DNA from: Sporodiniella umbellata
Lineage: Eukaryota > Mucoromycota > Mucoromycetes > Mucorales > Rhizopodaceae
Assembly (NCBI GenBank): GCA_025677835.1
Contig: JAIXMR010000033.1
Location: forward strand, 148,674 to 212,673
Length of the DNA: 64,000 bases
Reading direction: 5' to 3'
Part shown: in pieces, positions 55,994 through 64,000 of the stretch
How the letters are laid out: every line of letters starts with the position of its first letter
Numbering within the stretch: the stretch's first letter is position 1
Position numbers and translations under genes: made by a program
The notes under the pieces: generated by a model
What the model saw: the letters and a program-made list of their open reading frames with translations, nothing else
Told to the model about the DNA's origin: nothing
Databases searched by the model: none

Positions 55994-57983
55994 ATGAGTT
56001 CGCCATTGCCAGTGAATGCCAAAGGGTATATAGGTGAGCCTTTGGATAGGGTGGCCTCTACTGCGCGGCTGGGCACTTCACCTAAAAGTTTTATCTCCTC
56101 ACATACCTATGGTTCATTGGACAGGCCTGCCACTTTTCATGATGATAACACAGTAAGCGCGGATATGCCTGATGAACAAGTAATCCAAGTAGTTAAGCGG
56201 CATCTGCCCACATCGCCAACAGCCTCTATTTACAGCAACGAGCATCACTTGCCTGGAGCAGCTATCACACACGATATATATAAATGGGCAGAGGACCAAG
56301 AGCACGAAGCTGGCCGTCGTCACCGATCCCAGTCCGTCTATATTCCTCGAACTGCTCAAGATCCTACACTGGCCCGCCTCAGAGATCCAGGGGGTTTCAG
56401 AAGACATTTTGTAGCCAACAAGAGAAAAAGTCGGTTCTGGATGACCCGTACCTTTGTGGATTTCTTGGCTCTCTACGGTCATTTTGGTGGTGAAGATCTT
56501 AGTGAGGATGATGATGAAGGGGAAGAGGGCGATGAAGAGCAAAACCCTTTGATTCAAAGGGCACAAAGAAATGCCGTTCAAGGCACGGCTACTCCGGCAA
56601 AAGCAGTGTTCTTATTGTTGAAATCATTTGTGGGTACAGGTGTCATGTTTTTACCTAAAGCGTAAGTGTCACACATATAACCTGACAAGGGGAATTTTTT
56701 TCTAAATTTTCAGTATTAGTTTTTACAATGGAGGTTTATTGTTTTCTACTGCTTTACTCTCAACTATTGCCTTAGTGTCTTTATATACTTTCTTGCTCTT
56801 GGTAGAAACTAGGAATAAAATCCCTGTCTCTTTTGGTGATATTGGTGGTGTATTATTTGGGGGGAAAATGAGGTTCTCCGTCCTATTAGCTATCACGCTT
56901 TCTCAGGTAAGTCATGGAACACTTTGAAGAAGACAATGACTAACATTTGATGCTTTTCTTTTTTTTAAAAAAAAAACGTACACAGGTTGGTTTTGTTTGT
57001 GCCTACATGGTGTTTGTGGCGGAAAATGTACAGGCTCTGATAGAATCCATTTGGTATTGTAAAGTACAGGTACCTATAGCCTATCTTATTTTAGCTCAGA
57101 TTGTTATCTTTGTTCCTTTGGCTATGATTCGCAAGATTCAAAAGCTTTCTGCTTTTGCATTGATTGCCGATGTTTTCATCCTAATCGGTTTGGTCTATCT
57201 CTATTACTTTGACTTCTTTACGTTGATCAAACATGGTGTTGCTGATGTAGAGTGGATGATAAATCCTGTCTCATTCCCCACTTTTATTGGAACAGCTGTT
57301 TTTACTTATGAAGGCGTAGGTCTAGGTAACTATCATACAGACATAAACATAGTCTTTTTTCGAAAGCTCCATCAACGTGTATTATAGTGATTCCCATTAC
57401 CGAATCAATGGCAGAACCTGAAAAGTTCCCCAAAGTGCTTTCTTGGACAATGATGTTTATCACCGGAATTTTCTTGTCTGTTGGCTTCATTTCTTATTTG
57501 GCCTTTGGTAGTAAAGTGCAAACCGTGATTTTGTTAAACATGCCAGACACAGCAGCCGTCAATACTATCCAAGGTCTTTATGCACTGGCAATATGTCTCT
57601 CGATCCCTTTACAACTATTCCCTGCCATTCGTATTATTGAAAATGGTCTTTTTACGCGGTCTGGGAAATACAGTACAGTTGTCAAATGGGAAAAGAACAT
57701 ATTTCGTTTTGTAGCTGTCTTAGTCTGCGCCGTGATAGCTATCATGGGGTCGGCTGATTTAGACAAATTCGTGTCCCTGATTGGATCTTTGTGCTGTGTT
57801 CCTCTCTGCTTCTTATTCCCTCCTTTGTTTCATCTCAAGGCAATTGCAAACAACTGGAGACAAAAGACAATCGACATCTTGATCATTGTCTTTGGCGTTC
57901 TCTCTATGACCTATACCACGGGTATTACCATCGTTGCTTGGTCTCAAGGCGGTGAGTCTACACCCATCTCTCGCTGTACTTAG
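55994..57983 (+). CDS. AVT3: Vacuolar amino-acid transporter, AVT3-like (AAAP family)
   Basis: Four exons: 55994-56661, 56714-56906, 56986-57325, 57388-57983; 598 aa. A long hydrophilic N-terminus (about 200 residues, with a DEDDD-type acidic patch and an NPLIQ motif that resembles a sorting signal) precedes the core. The core opens with KAVFLLLKSFVGTGVMFLPKA, the signature of the Avt3/SLC36 group, and has about eleven helices including VIPITESMAEPEKFPKVLSW. These carriers export neutral amino acids from the vacuole by proton antiport or symport in fungi. The N-terminal length and signature favour Avt3 over Avt1. The last residues (TPISRCT) run to a stop; a 32-nt intron alternative is too short to accept. 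Confidence 0.93.
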
Positions 57984-58125
57984 GTTTTCACTCTGAAAGA
58001 TTACACCAACTTAGTTCAGCAGATGTACTGTGATCTATATACATTTAGTTTATACTTTTTATTAAACACATACACAAAATACATCTTTATGCGTACATAT
58101 AATCTACTTTTTGAAAAGGGGGCTT

Positions 58126-59447
58126 TTAAAGAATATCTTTGTTTTCGTTTCGACTCGTTGCTGACGTATTTTCGCTTTCTGTTGATGTTTGGGTCCATAT
58201 TGGCTTGATTTGAGCAGGTGGTCTTCCATCTTTAGAAGTTGGAAACACCAAAGGTACATCTTGTCGACCAATGTTCACTTTGTTTCGAAGATCTTCCAAT
58301 GTCTCCTCTGACAGGGTATGCAACATGTAGCAAAATGTAAAAGCAGTCATATAGGCATCAAATTGGGATGTATGAGCGCCACCTGCCGAGGGCTCTTTTT
58401 TAAGAATCGTGGGTTGAGTGATAGACACCGGGCAAGGCGAAGGTCCCAGCTGATGGTCCAATATGGTTTCAATATTATGGTATTGACTATCTATATCATG
58501 GCCGTAATCACAATATCCACGCTCCTAAAGTACCCAGTATATATATATATATATATATTAACAATCGCTTACAGTTATAGATAGAACAAGCTTACCGCGT
58601 ACTGTACACAAAAAACCCCATTTTCATCTAATCCTTTGTGTTTCTTCTTGGATGTCTCTTCCTCTTTTTCTCTTGTTCGCTTTTTTTCATTGGTGGTTAT
58701 AAGGGGTTCTTGAACATTGAATTCAAAATAAGGTTTATCAGAAGTTGTACTCGTATATCGTTTTTGGCGAAGTCGATCCAAACGAGAAAAAACATAACTT
58801 AAGAAAGAGGCCGGTTGATCTTCTTGCTCTTTTACCAATATTTTGGTGTCATACATTCCAGACGGAAAACGATTAGAAAAATCGTTTAGGAAGCCTGTAA
58901 GTGATTTGGGCAATTCTCCAATAAAGCTATGGTAAATATAGAGCAGGTCGTATAATCCGTTGTGTGTAACGAGAGGTATAGACTGGCGTTTTAGTAATTT
59001 CATAAAACCTTTGAATAGTTCGTTCAAAGGACTAGAGTAACTTGCACCATGCCAAGGTGGCCAGAAGGCAAGCCCTTCTTGAAAAAGTCGATCAAAGCTG
59101 AAATGATGCTTTAAAAGAAAATGCCCAGTCTGGGTATCAAGCGTCATACTGCCCTGTTTGAGTGTAAGAAATTGAAAATTGTCGCATACGTACACCTGTG
59201 GTGAGGTCTGTTTCACAACGCTTAAACCCATAGATACCATAGCATGCGTCTCTACAGTCTTCTTGTAAGCTACATATCGATGGTTCATGTCTTTGGGATT
59301 CACATCGCTCAAGCCAGTAAATTCCAAATCAACAGCAACATAGCTACTTTCGCCCACTTTCTTCAAAAAAATTGAAGAAACTTCATTTATATTGTTCGCG
59401 GTCACCTCAGTATAAGAAATAATATGAGCATTTTTGGGGGGATTCAT
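58126..59447 (-). CDS. TOE1-like CAF1-family 3' exonuclease/deadenylase
   Basis: Two exons: 59447-58596 and 58524-58126; 416 aa. The nuclease domain (about 15-240) shows the DEDD motifs VAVDLEFTGL near residue 38 and HNGLYDLLYIYHSF, then MYDTK. A C-terminal CCCH-like finger, CVQYAERGYCDYGHD, spans the intron; its last ligands look degenerate. This layout (CAF1 nuclease plus finger plus C-terminal CAF1 part, SQFDAYMTAFTF) is that of TOE1, a nuclear enzyme that trims snRNA 3' ends and short A-tails. The C-terminus is Ser/Thr-rich. The intron contains a TA repeat. Confidence 0.85.
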
Positions 59448-60089
59448 TTTTTCTTTTTTGAAGAAAAAAAAAAAAAGTATTATCGAGGATAAAGTTTGTT
59501 TGCATTTAAATTGACGATTTTTTTTAAAAAATCTCAGTTCCTCCCTTTTAATTAAAAAGTCCAAAGTCAAGGTTGTGTATTTGTGTATAGTTGGTATTAT
59601 AAAATGCGACATTGAGTTTGTACATGCACCGTGTTTTGCTTTTCGTACGCATCGATTTTGAAAATGCGTATGATTAATTGATATACATCTACATAGAAAA
59701 CTCATTTGTTTTACCAAAAAAAAAAAGGCAACCTAGATGCTATAGATTACGTAAGGCACCAGTTTCTTCCCACAATAGGCTTTTTAAGAGCTTTTTGTTA
59801 AACTGTTTTCCTTTAGTCAATTGAGGATCCCACTTTATCAATAGCCTAGGAGAAGACAAGATGATGTGAAGCATTTAAAGTAAGTGCAGCGAGATAAATG
59901 TCCTTTTCTCTCTGTCTACAGTCAGCAAAGGGGTAGAAGTATTCTCATTATTGTTTTGCTTTTTTTTTTTTTTGGTTTACTTTTATTGGTTTCAGAAGCT
60001 AATTACTGTTGCGATATAAGCCTCATCAAGCTCATGATTACCTGCTTTTTTTTACTTTTGTTTTTTGGCTTTTCGTTTTGTTTTTGTGC
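59448..60089. other. Intergenic region between TOE1-like and mL44 genes
   Basis: 642 bp upstream of the TOE1-like gene and downstream of mL44. It contains short A/T-runs and no convincing gene; the frame at 59884-60093 is Leu/Phe-rich noise. Confidence 0.5.
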
Positions 60090-61087
60090 TTAAACAATGG
60101 CCTGTGTTGTACCTAAAGGTGCTGGCGTATATTCCTTAACTTTATCTGCTTCTGAAGGCAAAGTGAAGTCTTTGCTTTCTTTACCATAGTAATTTGCTAG
60201 AGCGTTCTGACAAGCCTAGTAATACCCCTTCTTTTTTAGCCTAGATTCATTGTTCATATGTATCCTCATAACTTACACGGAATTCTGCCATCTTCAAAGA
60301 GCTTCCAAAACCCTCGGCCAGTTTCTCTTGCCCACTAAAAACGCCAACGACAAAAACGGGTGCTGAGGAAAGTCGACCTGTTTCAGAGAGCAATCTCGAT
60401 TCAGCTTTAGGCTGACCCAGTTGTCTCATTAATGCAGTCAAAGAACGTTTGGGTTCATCCAATCGAATGAAAGGTTTTATATCCAGATCACGCACTAATA
60501 CGAAATCATGAACAAAACGTTTAGCAGCATCGGGCCCATTCTCTTGATAAACCGCTCCAATAACAGCATACAAACAACTGGATAAAGCTTTACTGGTATA
60601 CGTGCCATCACTTTTATCTATACTGTGTTGGAATCCTAACTCCTCTGCAATACGAGCAAAAGAGCGCTCGCCAATATATGCACCCAGAGTTTTGTCAAAA
60701 GCTTTGGGATGAAGCTGTGGATATTTTACATGAAAATATTCAGTAGCAAATAGCCCAGTGACTCGTTGTCCTAAAGTTGCATTGTCAACACTAATTTTTG
60801 TATAAAGCTTTTGGCTCTGTTACCAACAAATTTAAGGTCGGTATTGCCACTTTCACCATCTATATGACTCAGTGCTTGGCTAAAAGTTTTGGTGTCCAAA
60901 GAATCTAATCCAAGTCTTGCACGGAGGGCATTGACTGAAGGTGTATGCAAAAATGCTGCTGAAACTATAGCAAGGATAGTAGTAATGTAAGATTTTTTAT
61001 TTGAAATGATAAATTATTGACTAAGACCGGACAAGTACCTCGGCTAGTGTTGGCCTTAATAATCGATCGAGCAAAAAAGGCGTTCAT
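60090..61087 (-). CDS. MRPL3: Mitochondrial large ribosomal subunit protein mL44 (MRPL3 homologue)
   Basis: Four exons: 61087-61039, 60964-60824, 60770-60277, 60215-60090; 269 aa. Exon 1 encodes a presequence (MNAFFARSIIKANTSR). The RNase III-like fold follows: FSQALSHIDGE, LKFVGQRVTGLFATEYFHV (built across an intron), then LGAYIGERSFARIAEELG. The dsRNA-binding C-terminal part has RLSSAPVFVVGVFSG, LAEGFGSSLKMAEFRACQ and YYGKESKDFTLPS. The catalytic acidic residues of true RNase III are not evident, as usual for mL44. It stabilises the mitoribosome. The first donor is GTACTT; the second intron ends at CTTTAG rather than a nearer AG to keep the frame. Confidence 0.92.
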
Positions 61088-61263
61088 TAAAGTCTTAACA
61101 CAGGAAGCAAAACAGAATAGAAATGGGTTTTTTATTGCGAGGGCCGTAATGTGGGTGGCTTGTGCTGAGTTTGTAATAGGGCATCTGATTCATTCAAAAT
61201 GCATAATGTCAGCTAAATTGCTAACCATTTTATTAAGCGTTTCTATTGTTTCAAAGGCTTTAA

Positions 61264-63068
61264 CTATAGGCTTTGTTGTTTGAGATAATTATTCAAAGTA
61301 CCTTCTACTTCTGCTAGAGAAACATTTTTTTTGGAAGCAATGAGGTAAATTTCAGTATAATCTTTGCCAACTGGTTTGTTGGCATATACTCTTTGGCCTG
61401 CAAACCAGCAATTAGAAGTGGACCTTGTAAAAACTTGACTAGACGATCTGTTCAAATCGTCCTTAATTTCTAGTAAACGAAAGAGGCTTTCTCGTTGAAT
61501 AGAAAACGGATTTTCTAAGCTACTCTGTGAAGATTTGATATTGAGTGTCATATTGTCATAGAAAAAGTATGTATAGTGCTTTCCAAGATCAAAACTACTT
61601 CCTTCAATGAACAATTCGAAACCTTCGAAATACAAAGTCAGGCTTAAAAATGCTTTTACCTTTTTTCTTTCATCAGTCTAAAATCGTCTTTCAAGGTAGT
61701 TGATAGGCACTCGAAATTTTTTTCAGTTATGTACTTTAGGAGTTTTGAATAAAAGGTTTGGTGGGTTATGACGTCTTCTGAATCTTCAGTAACTGATAGT
61801 AAAAAGTGCCAAACTAAACCACTCGTGTGCTAAATTGAATTTTAGAACAACAATGACAGATGTTTGTGTATGTCTAATTTTACTTTAAATATAATCAGAT
61901 AGTAGTTATTCATCGACTCCCCCAAATAAACGCGTACCAAATCAGCTTTTGTCACATACCTTTCTTCTCCGTTCATACCAATTGCTGTGGATTCTATCAG
62001 GCCACTCAAAAAGGCTCCCTGTATCATCTCCTTAGTCTTTGTTAATGATGTTGATGGTGTTTGGGGTTCTGTCGACTCGGTGGATTTGGACCCCCCAGAA
62101 GAAAAATAATTAACAAACTGGTTGTTTGATAAAGTCTTGGTAAGCGCTTTCAATCCAGTCTCCTTTTTTGCTTCTGTTCTTCTCTCTGTCTGTCTTTGTT
62201 TCTCAATGCGTCTTAGTGATAGCTTTCGCAAAGAGCGAATATGTTGGACTGTAAGATCGGGAGACCGGTAAACGAGAGAGCCATCCTCAGAGTTTAAGAT
62301 AAAAGCATAATCGATCCCTAGCTTGCTTTGGATATGGAGTGCAAGTGCATGTAATTCGAGATAATTTTTGCGATTTATCGATTGAATTGGAACACCATTA
62401 AACACCGCTTGAAAGCACATTGTATCTAAGCGATCAAAATCCCATTTCCATATCCATTCCGAAAAAAACTCCTCAATCGCATGAGCCAAAGCGCGTGGTC
62501 TTTGTTGATTTGAAACCAATATAAACGAGAATGTTCCGTATAGTAGCTAAGAAAATCGGTGTTTTGTTAAAGAAAGCTGACTATCGTCTTATTTGTATTT
62601 CTAATTTTACCTGAAACTGCTCGTAGCCGATACGAAGCACGTCTTCAAGGGCTCTATTACTAAGTTGGGTATCAAGATATTCCGTCACAAGCTTTTCTTT
62701 TCCTTTGGAATCTTTAATCTCTTTTCTGAAAGTTGCTAACTCCAAGCAGATGTACATCCAAAATCCAGGCTCAGGTTGTAGAAAGACTAGACGATGTTTT
62801 TGTGAGTGGACGTTTTCAGCACTTGCTCCAGGAAAAGTTCTATCATTTTATAAATAAAAGATTTTGGGTTATAAACATACTCTGTAAAATTAACTAAAGC
62901 TTGAGCAAGTCCAACATGTTTCAGCTTTACATCCAAAGGGACAGCCTTTTTTGATGTATAATACAGTATATGATCACTTGAGTTCTCTTTACCAGAGCTG
63001 AGCGATGCATTGTATATACAGAAGTGCGAAAGAATGGGAGATTTGCTGCCTAAGGGCGGACTTGTCAT
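61264..63068 (-). CDS. CCZ1: CCZ1 homologue (Mon1-Ccz1 Rab7 exchange factor) with an apparent frame break
   Basis: Four exons: 63068-62881, 62839-62611, 62546-61884, 61829-61264. The first longin domain is recognisable (ILSHFCIYNASL, VGLAQALVNFTE, FWMYICLELATF). A middle domain contains FGFILV-like FSFILVSNQQRPR and WKWDFDRLD, and the C-terminus has TLYFEGFELFIEG and WFAGQRVYANKP. With Mon1 it activates Ypt7 on endosomes for vacuole fusion and autophagy. The exon 4 reading frame shifts by one base at the A6 run near 61661-61666: the upstream part reads FYSKLLKYITEKN...DDFRLMKEK and then meets TAA, while the next frame reads KAFLSLTLYFEG. With one more A the total is 548 codons. A 17-nt intron is not credible. 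Sequencing error or true mutation cannot be told apart. Confidence 0.8.
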
Positions 63069-63201
63069 TGTTCTTTGAAACGTAAGAAACAGAGAGAAAT
63101 GAGGACTATTATTGGTCAATCTTTACTTTTTGCTTTTATTTTTGCGTCACTACAATTAGTACATTTTTTTCAGTAAATTTTCTGTGGGTCTTCTTTTAAA
63201 G
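63069..63201. promoter_or_regulatory. 133-bp divergent promoter, CCZ1 / coiled-coil gene
   Basis: Start codons are 133 bp apart on opposite strands. The region is AT-rich without a clear TATA box. A shared promoter is inferred from spacing. Confidence 0.5.
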
Positions 63202-64000
63202 ATGTCAAGTTTAAATGAAGCACTTGAATTTAGAGAAGGTATATAGCCTCATGCCTGTCAACGCTTACTTATTTATATTTGTAGCCATTTGCCAAGAGGA
63301 AATACGGTATCTCAAAGAAAAGATATCAGCCTTAGGTATTGCTGTTTTTCCTATACACCTTTTAATCTTGCGTTTTAGAGGGAAAGGAAAAACGATTCGG
63401 ACTAGTAGAAACTCGTGTAAATGAGCTTGAAGAAGAGAACACAAATTTACGACACAGTTTAGGAAAGGAACGAGGTAAAGTAAGGAGTTCTGAATTTATA
63501 AAATCTCTTACAGATATGCCATAGAAAAAGTGAAAAAGTTGTCGGAAGAGGAAGAAAAGACCAGACTAAAAGAGCTACGTTTTTTGTCCGCTGAATCTGA
63601 CGCCAAAAGCGATATATATCGACTTGAGGTAAAATTTTAATTAATAGCGGATTAGGACTCAAATATCATAGACTACAAACCAAAGTCTTGAAAACAAACT
63701 GAGTCACCAACAGACTCTTGTCTGCTCTCTTACCTCACAAAATGAGCTGCAAGCTAACAATCTTGCTGAATTTACGCGCACAAAGGTAGCCTGACCTATC
63801 CAAATTAAAGTATTAAATTTATGTATTATAGACAAGAAAAGTCGAGCAATTAGTTGAGCAGCTTTCGCGCTTGGAATCACAAAACGCATTATTAGTTTTG
63901 GAAAGAGATAGAGCCTTTGACAAGTGGACTAGAGTTAAAGAAGCTTCTAGACAAAAAAACTTGAAATTAGAAGAATCTTTACAAGAATTGGCACAAACAC
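63202..64000 (+). CDS. Coiled-coil protein, 5' part (runs off the window)
   Basis: Six exons so far: 63202-63238, 63285-63335, 63379-63474, 63525-63628, 63672-63785, 63832-64000+. From residue 13 on, the product is almost wholly predicted coiled coil (EEIRYLKEKISAL, VETRVNELEEENTNLRHSLG, EKVKKLSEEEEKTRLKELRF, QLVEQLSRLESQNALLVLER). No other domain is visible in about 190 residues. The exon 4 acceptor is ATGCCATAG; the nearer CTTACAG would give a stop. Coiled coils of this kind occur in spindle-pole, kinetochore, tethering and motor proteins, so the function cannot be named from this part. Confidence 0.75.

Noticed and set aside
57950..57985. Extra 3' intron and longer C-terminus for the AVT3-like gene
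   Set aside because: The implied intron would be 32 nt, shorter than any other intron here, and the plain stop is acceptable.
63475..63524. Frame conflict in the right-edge coiled-coil gene
   Set aside because: Resolved by using the ATGCCATAG acceptor instead of CTTACAG; phases then agree through all exons.

Overview
The window is nuclear DNA of a filamentous fungus, most likely an early-diverging one of the Mucoromycota/Mucorales type. The evidence is many GT-AG introns of about 40-110 nt in nearly every gene, AT-rich noncoding DNA full of long poly-A/T and poly-G/C runs, a CotH-family surface protein, a WASP that keeps a CRIB motif, an ADCY10-like soluble cyclase, and one minor-spliceosome (U12, AT-AC) intron. 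I cannot name a species. Almost all gene models below were rebuilt by hand from splice signals. In each complete model the exon lengths sum to a multiple of three, except the CCZ1 homologue, which is one base short.

Left part (1-20.3 kb): a low-complexity hypothetical protein; a soluble adenylyl cyclase-like protein of about 1640 residues in 11 exons; a small GPI-anchored Kre9/Knh1-like wall protein; the SIN3 co-repressor; and a RIM15-type PAS/AGC-kinase/response-regulator hybrid. Several of these are nutrient, cAMP or chromatin regulators, but nothing shows that their adjacency is functional.

Middle (20.7-48.4 kb) is gene dense: TSC13 enoyl reductase, carnitine acetyltransferase, a C2/proline-rich protein, Ran-binding protein 1, a DUF1206-type membrane protein, RAD18 (with the AT-AC intron), a DUF4203/TM7S3-like membrane protein, a tiny secreted Cys protein, an F-box/LRR protein, a hypothetical protein, an importin-13/Mtr10-type karyopherin in 18 exons, NAA10, SDH2, WASP, an orphan multi-spanning membrane protein, a GLTSCR1-domain protein and a GPI-anchored CotH-like protein. 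Spacing is tight: 17 bp between the convergent TSC13 and carnitine acetyltransferase stops, and about 130 bp in two divergent promoters.

48.4-54.5 kb is a 6-kb AT-rich interval without a confident gene. It holds microsatellites, a 26-bp near-palindrome and two exon-like coding remnants. It is the least explained part of the window.

Right part (54.5-64 kb): a homeodomain protein, a vacuolar AVT3-like amino-acid transporter, a TOE1/CAF1-type deadenylase, mitochondrial ribosomal protein mL44, a CCZ1 homologue with an apparent one-base frame break, and the 5' part of a coiled-coil gene that runs off the edge.
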